From assembly GCA_010206225.2 (NCBI GenBank), contig VIQU02000013.1:1-64000 (forward strand): DNA of 64,000 bases. Reading direction: 5' to 3'. The position numbers and the translations under genes were made by a program. Shown here in pieces: positions 26,912-34,839 of this stretch; within the stretch, counting starts at the first letter, position 1; every line of letters begins with the position of its first letter. Below the pieces are notes generated by a model, which was given only the letters and a program-made list of their open reading frames with translations, was not told where the DNA came from and searched no databases. This DNA comes from Lachnospiraceae bacterium MD308 (GTDB lineage Bacteria > Bacillota > Clostridia > Lachnospirales > Lachnospiraceae).

Positions 26912-27018
26912 TGTGCTTCCCTCCTTATGCACATAAGTATAACACTTACTTTTTGATAAAGGAAATAATATAATTTCATCTATATAATAACCAATTTCGT
27001 ATAAGGGTGGGATAAAAT

Positions 27019-27240
27019 ATGACAATACGGCACTAAAAAATATTCTTATCGGTTTGCAAAAATAATTTCAATACAACAAAGGCTGCCGAAGAACTCCACA
27101 TGACACAGCCCGCAGTAAGTCTTGCTATCAAGGAATTAGAGCAGTATTATGGCGTAGCTCTATTTGACAGAATAGGAAAAGGCTTAAAATCACAGAAGCC
27201 TTGCTGTCTTATGGACTTTTCCATGACGGAATAGCAAGTT
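27019..27240 (+). pseudogene. LysR-family regulator, 5' fragment with stop and frameshift
   Basis: ATG at 27019 reads MTIRH, then TAA where relatives have Leu, then KIFLSVCKNNFNTTKAAEEL and HMTQPAVSLAIKELEQYYGV, the LysR helix-turn-helix. At about 27186 one base is missing (TTAAAATCACAG for TTAAAAATCACAG); restored, it gives GLKITEALLSYG. After about 27240 the gene is lost at the junction with the HAD remnant. Divergent from the chromate transporter genes, as such regulators usually are. Confidence 0.75.
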
Positions 27241-27717
27241 TCGGTTACTTGCTTCTTTACCGTACATGAGCATTCTTTCCGGTATATGCGCATCATACTC
27301 CAATATATCCAGATAATTGCCCGAACCAACTTTAGGAAACGTAAGACCCGTGTATCCCGGCAGCTTACAAGTATGCATTACATTTCTTCCCGAAAATTCT
27401 ATGTAACACTGCAATTCCGTTGCCTGCTTCCATGCCGCATCAATAATATCATCCGTGAGAAGAACTTCTCTATATATCTGTCCGTCCATCAAAACATACG
27501 CGCCGTTGTTACAGATATATGGTCCGGTAAATCCAATATCTCTCATCCGTGAAATGACGTGACCGTAATTTCTCCACGAAGCAAGACCGATCAGAATCCT
27601 CCGCTCTGCCACATGCCGCACTGTTTCACATAATTCCTTTGTCTCAGAGCGGTTATGAGGAAAATTAACTATCGTACCATCAATATCCATCATAACCAGC
27701 CTGACTTCATTTTCCAT
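27190..27717 (-). pseudogene. HAD-superfamily (Cof-type) sugar phosphatase, 3'-truncated
   Basis: About 160 residues of a normally 260-290 residue phosphatase. Motif I, VMMDIDGTIVNFP, and motif II, LIGLASWRNYGHV, are present, as is the cap region (ICNNGAYVLMDG). Motifs III and IV (Lys and GDS.ND) are gone: the frame runs into LysR-derived sequence after about MYGKEASN and stops. The start at 27717 follows AAAGGA. It lies downstream of the PTS operon and may have been its dephosphorylation step. Confidence 0.7.
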
Positions 27718-27764
27718 AATTCTCATCCTTTAATACGTTTTTGTCATGTTTCTCTTAGGAGGGG

Positions 27765-27802
27765 CTGCGCAGAGCAAGGCCATTCTGCCTCGCTCTGCGC
27801 AG
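27765..27802. repeat. strong hairpin between hpr-like gene and HAD remnant
   Basis: Perfect 11-bp arms CTGCGCAGAGC / GCTCTGCGCAG with an inner AGGC..GCCT. There is no U-run on either side, so it may stabilise or process the end of the PTS transcript rather than terminate it intrinsically. Confidence 0.5.
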
Positions 27803-27829
27803 TATATCTAAAAACAGGTTTATACTATT

Positions 27830-28078
27830 TTACTTAAAGTACTCACTGAGCGCCTGTATCGCTTCTTCTTCGTCTGTCCCTTCCGCGCGCAGAGTAATCT
27901 CATCTCCACAGACGATACAGGCTCCAAGAACCGCCATAATACTGCCTGCTGATACGATTTTACCCTTTTTTTCTATTTTGATATCAGAGTCGAATTTTGC
28001 TGCTGTCTTAATAAATTTCATAGCTGGTCTTGCATGAAGACCTTCTTTAAAATTCACGGTAACTGTAATCTCTTTCAT
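27830..28078 (-). CDS. HPr-family phosphocarrier, PTS-cluster specific
   Basis: 82-residue soluble protein that relays phosphate from enzyme I to the PTS enzymes. The start is MKEITVTVNF, after AAGAGAGG. His15 lies in GLHARPAMKF and Ser46 in SAGSIMAVLG, so both the catalytic and the kinase-regulated positions are kept. It is not the Crh paralogue, which lacks the His. It is the last gene of the operon with IIA, IIB and IIC, which suggests a dedicated carrier, unless it is the cell's only HPr. Confidence 0.9.
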   Translation of the reverse strand: MKEITVTVNFKEGLHARPAMKFIKTAAKFDSDIKIEKKGKIVSAGSIMAVLGACIVCGDEITLRAEGTDEEEAIQALSEYFK

Positions 28079-28100
28079 GCAACCTCTCTTTCCGCGCCGT

Positions 28101-28424
28101 TTACTGTCTGTCTTTCTTGCCGGCGGCAACCGCGTGCAAAAGATCATGCTCCGAAGTAGCAACCATCGTTATGTCCATTGCGTGCAGAAGCAGCATGGAA
28201 AAGGGAAGCTCAACCCCGTCATTCTGCGGCGCCATCAATTTCTCAAACTGTATCTTGTGCGCTTCTGCAAGAAACTCCTGCGCTTCTGTAAGCTTTTCTT
28301 CTGCCGCGACATAGTTTTCTTGATTGATCTCTTCAAGTGCTTCAAAAACTTTGGAACGTCCTTCTCCGGCATTGCAGATCATTTCCATACAGATATTGTT
28401 GAGTTCCTCTAATGTCATCTTCAT
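28101..28424 (-). CDS. PTS lactose/cellobiose-family EIIA
   Basis: 107-residue helical cytoplasmic phosphotransfer subunit. The phosphorylated His is about residue 81 in SMLLLHAMDI; AGEGRSKVFEAL and AAEEKLTEAQEFLAEAH are standard EIIA-Lac/Cel helix sequences. AAAGGAGGC precedes the ATG. It takes phosphate from HPr, which follows 22 nt later, and passes it to the EIIB encoded upstream. Confidence 0.93.
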   Translation of the reverse strand: MKMTLEELNNICMEMICNAGEGRSKVFEALEEINQENYVAAEEKLTEAQEFLAEAHKIQFEKLMAPQNDGVELPFSMLLLHAMDITMVATSEHDLLHAVAAGKKDRQ

Positions 28425-28482
28425 TATAACTGCCTCCTTTATTTTGGGATCTACCGCCTTATGTCCTTTTTCTGGTACGATG

Positions 28483-28806
28483 CTAGCCTAATATCTCCAG
28501 CATCTGATCGATCAAAGCTTCACCCTTTGCCAGTCCATACTCCCTCATCGGGATCAGCATAAACGGCAGGTCTGGATATCCTTTTTCTGCAGCGAACTTT
28601 TGAATATCCTTCATCTGTCCCTTTACCTGCGGCGCGATCATCACAATATCAAGCCCCGAAAAATCGAACGTCCTGTATCTTAGGCTGGCAGAACAGCTCA
28701 CCGTCAGATCAATATCTTTTTTCGGCGCCGCCTTCTGCAGCGCTTCCACGATCATACTGGAGGACATTGCAGATGCACATAAAATTACAGCATTTATTTT
28801 TCTCAT
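28483..28806 (-). CDS. PTS lactose/cellobiose-family EIIB
   Basis: 107-residue cytoplasmic subunit with the phosphorylated Cys10 in AVILCASAMSSSMIVEAL. The start at 28806 is set by GAAGGAGAAG and sits one base after the EIIC stop; an in-frame extension upstream overlaps EIIC and is rejected. It transfers phosphate to the incoming sugar at EIIC. Confidence 0.92.
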   Translation of the reverse strand: MRKINAVILCASAMSSSMIVEALQKAAPKKDIDLTVSCSASLRYRTFDFSGLDIVMIAPQVKGQMKDIQKFAAEKGYPDLPFMLIPMREYGLAKGEALIDQMLEILG

Positions 28807-28807
28807 A

Positions 28808-30085
28808 TTATTCTTCTCCTTCCTCTGCAATACAACGTCTTTCATACAATTTTGCAAACGGATACCAGATAATTCCCATAAGAACAATCAAAACTGCCTG
28901 TGCGATCACATTTCTCCAGTCTCCTCCGGTAGAAAGATATGGCTGAAGAAGCGGCGGCGTGGTCCATGGGATCTGGACATAAGCCGGACTGATCCATCCG
29001 ATTGCAGTAAGAATATATCCATACATGGTTCCTAATAATGATGTTAAAAATACAAACGGCAAAAACATCAATGGGTTCAATACGATCGGCACACCGAACA
29101 TCACCGGTTCGTTTACACAGAAAATTCCCGGAATAATTGACAGGCGGGCAACTTCTCTCAAATGCGGCGATTTCGACTTCATCCATAATACGACCAGAGG
29201 CAATGTCATTCCGACTCCGCCGATCATGGTCCAGCTATAGAAGAAAGGCTCAGTCAGAATATGCGGAACCGCAGTTCCGGCTGCAACTGCCGCTGCGTTA
29301 TCCGCTATGTTAGCCAACAGGAACGGATACATAACGCCCCATACGGTAAAAGAACCTCCATGAATTCCTACGAACCAGAGCAGCTGAAGCAGCAATGCGC
29401 AGATAAGCGCCGCATACCATGTATCTGTTACAGCTAATAACGGAGAAACGACCATATTCAGCACCGAATTAAGGTCAAATCCAATGATGACTCTCAACAG
29501 CCAGAAAAATACTAGCAAAAGCGCCATTGGCAGCAGAGAAGCAAAGCTCTGTGCAATACCATGAGGTACAGACTTCGGCAGACGGATAATGATATTATGT
29601 TTATATGCAAAATGCATAAACTCCACCACAATAACCGCCACTACGAACAATGTAAACATTCCTTTTGCCGAGAAGCCGGTTACATCCAGTACATTATCAG
29701 CCAGATTTACCGGCGCTACCGTTATAATATAACACGCTACCGTCACAATACTTATGATCGTTGCATCCTGCTCCTCATACATCCTCGCCAGCTCGGCTCC
29801 TAAAGATATGGCCAGATATAAGGTCATAAAATTCATTGTCATGGCATAGAGTATATTCAGCTTTTCCGCGTAAGGCGCCATAGCGTTTGCCAGCGATTCT
29901 ACCGGAAGACTCGTCAGAATCAGTGGCAGCGATCCGATGATAATCAGCGGGATTGTACGGATCAGCGCCGCACGGATTGCCGCAAAATGTCTTTGATTTC
30001 CCATTTTCACAAGCGGGGGTGCAATGTATTGTTCGATCCAGCCGCTGAATTTATCCATTGTTGCTTCAAATTTGTTTGTTTTCAT
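28808..30085 (-). CDS. PTS EIIC, cellobiose/chitobiose (CelB) family
   Basis: 425-residue membrane permease that moves and phosphorylates the sugar. About ten hydrophobic segments are visible. Family motifs include GNQRHFAAIRAALIRTIPLII near residues 29-49, WFVGIHGGSFTVWG, and CVNEPVMFGVPIVLNP with the conserved NEP(V/I)xFG sugar-site sequence. Substrate range in this family covers beta-glucosides, chitobiose and lactose. The unusual partners here (SIS and amidohydrolase proteins) point away from a plain disaccharide. Confidence 0.93.
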   Translation of the reverse strand: MKTNKFEATMDKFSGWIEQYIAPPLVKMGNQRHFAAIRAALIRTIPLIIIGSLPLILTSLPVESLANAMAPYAEKLNILYAMTMNFMTLYLAISLGAELARMYEEQDATIISIVTVACYIITVAPVNLADNVLDVTGFSAKGMFTLFVVAVIVVEFMHFAYKHNIIIRLPKSVPHGIAQSFASLLPMALLLVFFWLLRVIIGFDLNSVLNMVVSPLLAVTDTWYAALICALLLQLLWFVGIHGGSFTVWGVMYPFLLANIADNAAAVAAGTAVPHILTEPFFYSWTMIGGVGMTLPLVVLWMKSKSPHLREVARLSIIPGIFCVNEPVMFGVPIVLNPLMFLPFVFLTSLLGTMYGYILTAIGWISPAYVQIPWTTPPLLQPYLSTGGDWRNVIAQAVLIVLMGIIWYPFAKLYERRCIAEEGEE

Positions 30086-30117
30086 TGTTTTCCCTCACAT
30101 TCGTAATTCGTCATTTT

Positions 30118-31197
30118 CTACTGCAGTCTTGTGTGGACTGCTTCGGTAAAATTGTCATTTGCATCTCTGTTCGGATCATTCCCGATTTTTTCCGGTGCAA
30201 AAACCGAAAGCACCTGTATCGCCAGTGTCGTCAGCAAAAGGGACTGCGTCAGCGGATATGCCGTGATGACAATACGGTTCTCTTCCCCGGATGGTTGTCC
30301 AGAAGCATCCAGCATCCATACATGTCTGGTGATCGTCTTAAGATAGCGGAATGTCTCTTCGGTAAGTTCCTTCGCCGAAAGCTTTGATTTTAACAGTAAA
30401 ATACTGCTTTTACCGGTAATCGCACGATGCATGCCATGAGAAAATTCGCCGATATCGTTGAACATCGTTGGAATGCACATCGTTTCCATCAATTTCAACT
30501 GTCCCTCCATAGCCGTCCCGAAGTTCATCCCGTATCCCAGAACATATAATTCTTTCAGATCATTTCCAAACTCTTTTCTTTGGCACCATTTTCTGATGCC
30601 CTTTGCCACTGCAGGTATTTCTTCTACTTGTTCTCTCAGTTCTTTTATAACCGCTTCTTTCTTTTCTCCAGTCAGAATTCCCTTTTCCCGTCCCAGATAT
30701 ACAGTCAGCAAGAGCAGCACCATCAGCGTTGCGCTATATCCCTTCGTCTTTGCATTACTGTCTTCTCTGCCGCAGCAAAGCAATAGGACATGATCCGCTT
30801 CTTTTGCAATCGGGGAATCTTTCGTATCCGTGATTCCAAGCGTACAGAATCCCTTTTCGGAAGCTTCACGAATCGCCCCCACGACTCCACTGCTCGTCCC
30901 CGTCTGGCTGATGCCTGCGACCAGAACTTTACTTTTGTCTTCCCGCTGCAGCGCATACGCATTATACTGAAAATTTGTCGGAGTATATATATAAACTCTT
31001 ACTCCTCCATTTCGCGACAAAAAATCCGAAACCGCCAGAGCCGCGTTATAAGAACTGCCGTGTGCCACAAAATAAACCGCTTCAAAATCCTTACCCGCAC
31101 CGCCTGCAAATATCCTGATTTCTTCTGCATCCATCAATCCTTCTAACACCTTGGGTTCTTCTGCAATATAATCCCACATAATGCTTCTGTTTCTCAT
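30118..31197 (-). CDS. SIS-domain sugar isomerase/deglycase, GlmS-isomerase type
   Basis: 359 residues carrying two SIS folds. The first shows VYFVAHGSSYNAALAVSDFL and the phosphosugar-binding Ser loop AGISQTGTSSGVV; the second shows LYVLGYGMNFGTAMEGQLKL and FSHGMHRAI. The C-terminus D.N..FTEAVHTRLQ resembles GlmS/FrlB/GfrF-type enzymes that act on 6-phosphorylated amino sugars or fructosamines. AAAAGGAGAG precedes the ATG. Encoded just before the PTS genes, it probably processes the imported phosphosugar. The exact reaction is not readable. Confidence 0.85.
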   Translation of the reverse strand: MRNRSIMWDYIAEEPKVLEGLMDAEEIRIFAGGAGKDFEAVYFVAHGSSYNAALAVSDFLSRNGGVRVYIYTPTNFQYNAYALQREDKSKVLVAGISQTGTSSGVVGAIREASEKGFCTLGITDTKDSPIAKEADHVLLLCCGREDSNAKTKGYSATLMVLLLLTVYLGREKGILTGEKKEAVIKELREQVEEIPAVAKGIRKWCQRKEFGNDLKELYVLGYGMNFGTAMEGQLKLMETMCIPTMFNDIGEFSHGMHRAITGKSSILLLKSKLSAKELTEETFRYLKTITRHVWMLDASGQPSGEENRIVITAYPLTQSLLLTTLAIQVLSVFAPEKIGNDPNRDANDNFTEAVHTRLQ

Positions 31198-31211
31198 CTT
31201 GTTCTCTCCTT

Positions 31212-31922
31212 TTAAAGCCCAAGCATCTGTTTTGCGTTCTTTCCCAGCATCATCTCTAAATGCTCTGTATGATCACAGATATAACGTACCTTTTCAATTT
31301 CCTGCGCCTGATCTCCAAACGGAGCGTCGGATGAAAAAAGAATCTTTTCCGGGCCGGCGATCTCATATGCCATACGCATCACCGGAACATAGGAACCGCA
31401 TGTGCTCAAATAGAAATTCGGAATCTCTTTTGCCAATTGGCATGCACGCTCATACATCAGCGGCACTCCCATATGATATAAAATTACCGGAACATCCGGA
31501 AAGCTTTTTGCCATCTCTGCCCACTTATCCGGAATCGAGAACATGTCCGACTGTCCGTGAACCACTACACATTTCTTATACTTACGGCAAAGTTCAAAAT
31601 ACGGATCTAACACACTATGGCGGTCTGCACTGTATCCAAAGCGTATCGCGTTCATCTTCAGCCCGTGGAAATGATAGTCTTTAAAGCACCGTTCCAGTTG
31701 TTCCTCTCCATCCACATCCCACGGATTAATAACTGCAAATCCCAGCGTACGGTCCGGATATTTTTTGCAGCATTCATGAATATACTCATTATCAATCGTT
31801 TCCAATTGAGAACAAATCATGCAACGTTCAACACCTGTCGTATTCATAATGTCAAGCAGAGATTCAACTTTATAATTTTCACCTTTTTTTACTCCAATAT
31901 GAGCCAGCATATCTATCATCAT
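31212..31922 (-). CDS. amidohydrolase-fold (TIM-barrel) hydrolase with partial metal site
   Basis: 236-residue member of the amidohydrolase-2 group. Of the usual ligands it keeps one His of the D-x-H-x-H pair (His8 in IDMLAHIG; the other is Leu), His about 122 in VVVHGQSD, His about 150 in LYHMGVP, and Asp about 199 in FSSDAPFG. That is enough for a mononuclear zinc or manganese enzyme. It starts with an ATGA overlap on the stop of its paralogue upstream. Hydrolysis or decarboxylation of the aglycone part of the PTS substrate is a reasonable guess only. Confidence 0.75.
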   Translation of the reverse strand: MMIDMLAHIGVKKGENYKVESLLDIMNTTGVERCMICSQLETIDNEYIHECCKKYPDRTLGFAVINPWDVDGEEQLERCFKDYHFHGLKMNAIRFGYSADRHSVLDPYFELCRKYKKCVVVHGQSDMFSIPDKWAEMAKSFPDVPVILYHMGVPLMYERACQLAKEIPNFYLSTCGSYVPVMRMAYEIAGPEKILFSSDAPFGDQAQEIEKVRYICDHTEHLEMMLGKNAKQMLGL

Positions 31923-32656
31923 GATTCCACCTCACATTCAAGGCCAAAAATACGCGCCGCGTTTTTCCACAGCACTTTTTCTTCGCCGTCTTTATAATCC
32001 TTAACCGCATTCCTGACTTTTAAAAGCTCCAATGGATAATATCCCGCTTCCGGTGTCCCTGTACCGAGAAGCACTCTGTCTGTCCCAATTGTTTTTACGG
32101 CGCGGTGTGTATTAAAATCCATGCCGGAAGACGTCTCAAGATAAATATTATCATGCTCTTTTGCGACGCTGACTGCGCTCGCGTTATCATACTGCAATCC
32201 CATCCGTCCCATGATGATAGGTACATCCGGATAGTCTCTTGCAATCTCTCCAAAAAATACAGGACTTGTAAAAACTTCCGCCGCTCCATAACACCATACT
32301 ACCGCATGATATTTCCGGCACACATCAAGAAGGGGATAAAAAACTTCATGCTCACACAACATATAACCATGGCGCAGCGGATTCATATACAAACCTTTAA
32401 AACCTCTTTCAGACAATGCCGTCTCTAATTTAGCTGCCCCATCATCCTCCCACGGATTCACCGTATACAGACCGATAAACCGATCCGGGTATTTTGTAAA
32501 TGCCTTTTCCACCGACTCATTATCCATACTCTCGGCATAACAGCTTATTACGGCCATATCGACTCCGGCCTTATCCATCTTTTCCAAAAGTATCTCCGCC
32601 GTAATTTCTTTTTTGAATCTATGTTTTCCAATAATATTTGACACATCAATGATCAA
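31919..32656 (-). CDS. metal-site-less amidohydrolase paralogue (probable pseudoenzyme)
   Basis: 245 residues, clearly homologous to the next gene along the whole length (shared KYPDR..G....NPW..DG, FxGLxMNxxRxGY, YPDVPxI). Every aligned metal ligand is replaced: Ser and Ile for the His pair in IDVSNIIG, Tyr in VWCYGAAE, Arg in IMGRMGLQ, Gly in LGTGTPEAG. A non-catalytic partner forming a heterodimer with the active copy is the simplest reading. The start is TTG, with a GGGGGGTGAGG tract before it. Confidence 0.75.
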   Translation of the reverse strand: MIIDVSNIIGKHRFKKEITAEILLEKMDKAGVDMAVISCYAESMDNESVEKAFTKYPDRFIGLYTVNPWEDDGAAKLETALSERGFKGLYMNPLRHGYMLCEHEVFYPLLDVCRKYHAVVWCYGAAEVFTSPVFFGEIARDYPDVPIIMGRMGLQYDNASAVSVAKEHDNIYLETSSGMDFNTHRAVKTIGTDRVLLGTGTPEAGYYPLELLKVRNAVKDYKDGEEKVLWKNAARIFGLECEVES

Positions 32657-32668
32657 AACCTCACCCCC

Positions 32669-33685
32669 CTAATGATCCTTCACCCAATCAGGACCGAATA
32701 ACATACCCAACATAGTTTCTGCCGCAATACTCTCTACGAGAGGCATGAGCGTATCCCTCAGTCGCGGAAGCTTCACCACAAAGATATTTTCTCCTTCCGG
32801 TATTTCAGAAGCTGTATAAACCATAACCTTACCGCCATGATCTAAAATGAAACGGAACATCTTCATCTCCTTTGTCCCTTCTGAAAGTACCGGAAAGAAC
32901 ATCTGTGCCAGATACTTTTCCGCCATCTTTGCGCTGTGGTATTGTCCATGCGCATAGTCCGCGCATTCCCAGACTGCCGTACTGTTATGCAGGCCTTCTC
33001 TGTACGCCAGCGAAAGCTGTCTGGCCGTTGCGAGAGACGTATCGTTCGCCAGAAGGTCAAAAAGTTCTGTCCCCTGCGCGAACTCAAACATCGGACGTGA
33101 ATTTTCTTCCCATTTTTCAAGCCATCCGTCAGACCATTGGACTGCCGCTTCTACTTCCGTCCAAAAAGAACCGTCCAATTCGCCTGCAAGCTTGTGTGCC
33201 AGAATATTCAATATCAGCATAGTGAGTTCGTAAGTTTTACTTGTAATGGACACTTCTTTTCCTGCCCGGATCTGTAACGGAATATCGGCAATTTCGCTCA
33301 GCCTGCACCCTTCGTTATTATAAAGTCCAACGACAGTTGTTACTTTTTTTGCCTTTTCTGCAAGTTCTACTACTTCCATTGAATTGCCGGATTGCGATAC
33401 CGCCACAATGAGTGTTTTTTCATCAATCTGCCCGAATTGAAATCGCGACAGTTCAAAAGAACTAAATGACAATGCCCGGATTCCATGTCCCGTAAGATAG
33501 CTCAGTACCGAATCCATCGCATAGAGCGAACTTCCCATGCCTGTAAAGATGATACGTTCCATCTTCTTTTGCCTAAATTCTCTGGCTATTCCATCAATCA
33601 GTCCTGCACCGTCATTCCGATAAAAATCTGTCACTTCACGCAGCAGACGGCTCTGCGTGCATACCTCTTTTATAAATCCATTCAC
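32669..33685 (-). CDS. SIS-domain protein, second sugar isomerase/deglycase
   Basis: 338 residues, first gene of the PTS operon. Two SIS folds: IIFTGMGSSLYAMDSVLSYL with AVSQSGNSMEVVEL, then a second half that lacks a sharp loop motif. It is only distantly related to the other SIS protein of the operon. Paired SIS enzymes next to a PTS are known from fructoselysine/glucoselysine systems (GfrE and GfrF), which use a mannose-family PTS; here the PTS is lactose-family, so the substrate should differ. GGAAGGAGAA precedes the ATG. Confidence 0.8.
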   Translation of the reverse strand: MNGFIKEVCTQSRLLREVTDFYRNDGAGLIDGIAREFRQKKMERIIFTGMGSSLYAMDSVLSYLTGHGIRALSFSSFELSRFQFGQIDEKTLIVAVSQSGNSMEVVELAEKAKKVTTVVGLYNNEGCRLSEIADIPLQIRAGKEVSITSKTYELTMLILNILAHKLAGELDGSFWTEVEAAVQWSDGWLEKWEENSRPMFEFAQGTELFDLLANDTSLATARQLSLAYREGLHNSTAVWECADYAHGQYHSAKMAEKYLAQMFFPVLSEGTKEMKMFRFILDHGGKVMVYTASEIPEGENIFVVKLPRLRDTLMPLVESIAAETMLGMLFGPDWVKDH

Positions 33686-33726
33686 ACCTTTTCTCCTTCC
33701 CGTTTTTTCTTTTTAATGTTTTTATA

Positions 33727-33783
33727 GTTCCTATTTTGGTTCGTTTATAGTTCATTTATATCATATTTGTCTATTATTGTCAA
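33727..33783 (-). promoter_or_regulatory. PTS operon promoter with three GAAC repeats at the start site
   Basis: Minus-strand TTGACA (33783-33778), 17-nt spacer, TATAAA (33760-33755), followed by GAAC at 33753-33750, 33742-33739 and 33730-33727, that is 11-12 bp apart. DeoR-family proteins commonly bind direct repeats of this kind. They cover the expected transcription start, a repressing position. Confidence 0.6.
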
Positions 33784-33894
33784 CATATTGTACTAATTAT
33801 TCCAAATTTTATTGCAGTCGCACAATATTTTCACTCTTTTCAAACATTTTACTCACTTATAATAAAATTTGTGTTCTTTTTTTCATCATTTATA

Positions 33895-33923
33895 TTGTGT
33901 AAATCATTGTATTATGATATCAT
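33895..33923 (+). promoter_or_regulatory. promoter of the DeoR gene
   Basis: TTGTGT, 17-nt spacer, TATCAT. One TAGAACCAAAA element, matching the repeats of the divergent promoter, lies downstream near 33947-33957 and could give autoregulation. Confidence 0.45.
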
Positions 33924-33966
33924 ATCAGCAGATTTAAAACAAAATAGAACCAAAAGGAGAATCGTC

Positions 33967-34731
33967 ATGATTCAAAACAAACGTTTAGAACAAATTATGA
34001 ACATTTTACAACAAGAAAAAAGTATAAGTGTGAACCAAATAAGCGAAATGCTTCATGTTACTCCCAAAACCGTTCGTCTGGATCTAAAAAAATTAGAGAA
34101 CGCAAACGCACTGCAGCGTGTACACGGCGGAGCCATTCTTTCTGGTCTTCAGCCCACCTCTTTTCCAGTTCACTTGTATCGTCAGAAATGTGTAAAAGAG
34201 AAAGCGATTATAGCAAAAAAAGCATTTTCCCTCCTAAGAGAAAATGATACGATATTATTGGATGACGGAAGCACTTCACTGGAACTGGCAAAATTATTAG
34301 GTGAGTTCCGCATTACCGTATTAACCAATGATATTTTTATCATTAATGAATTAATGTATAAACCCAATGTATTCCTCTATGTAATTGGCGGCGCATTAAA
34401 ACGCGACGGCGAATCTTTTGTGATTAACGGCGAGGACTCCATTCAGTTTATTAAAAAATACCACGTAAGTAAAATGTTCCTAGGAATCAGCACGCTTGAC
34501 ATTGAAAACGGCGCCATGATCTACTATTACGGCGACCGCTCTACGAAACGTGCGTTTATGGCGGCCGCTGATGAAATCATCTGTATGGCAGACTCCACAA
34601 AATTCAATCATACCGCATTTACACGTATTGCAGACATTCAGGAAATCGATACAATCATTACTGATCCGTCACTTCCTCCGGCGGAAGCCGAAAGATACCA
34701 AGCCATGGGGCCTGAGGTAATCTACTCATAA
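33967..34731 (+). CDS. DeoR-family transcriptional repressor
   Basis: 254 residues: N-terminal helix-turn-helix (SISVNQISEMLHVTPKTVRLDL, followed by RVHGGAIL) and a C-terminal DeoR sensor domain with the phosphosugar site DDGSTSLELAKLL and VIGGALKRDG, and the late motif CMADSTKF. AAAAGGAGAATCGTC precedes the ATG; the upstream frame to 33871 has no site. It is divergent from the SIS/PTS operon and almost certainly its regulator, responding to a phosphorylated sugar intermediate. Confidence 0.93.
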   Translation: MIQNKRLEQIMNILQQEKSISVNQISEMLHVTPKTVRLDLKKLENANALQRVHGGAILSGLQPTSFPVHLYRQKCVKEKAIIAKKAFSLLRENDTILLDDGSTSLELAKLLGEFRITVLTNDIFIINELMYKPNVFLYVIGGALKRDGESFVINGEDSIQFIKKYHVSKMFLGISTLDIENGAMIYYYGDRSTKRAFMAAADEIICMADSTKFNHTAFTRIADIQEIDTIITDPSLPPAEAERYQAMGPEVIYS

Positions 34732-34762
34732 AACTCAGACCTTTAAATAAATTTCCACATAA

Positions 34763-34798
34763 AAATAGAGAGCGATACTGCCGTCTCGCTCTCTATTT
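34763..34798. terminator. bidirectional terminator after the DeoR gene
   Basis: Perfect 13-bp arms AAATAGAGAGCGA / TCGCTCTCTATTT, between converging genes. Confidence 0.7.
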
Positions 34799-34839
34799 CT
34801 ATGCAATTATTTTATCTACATGCTTTCCCGACTAATATT

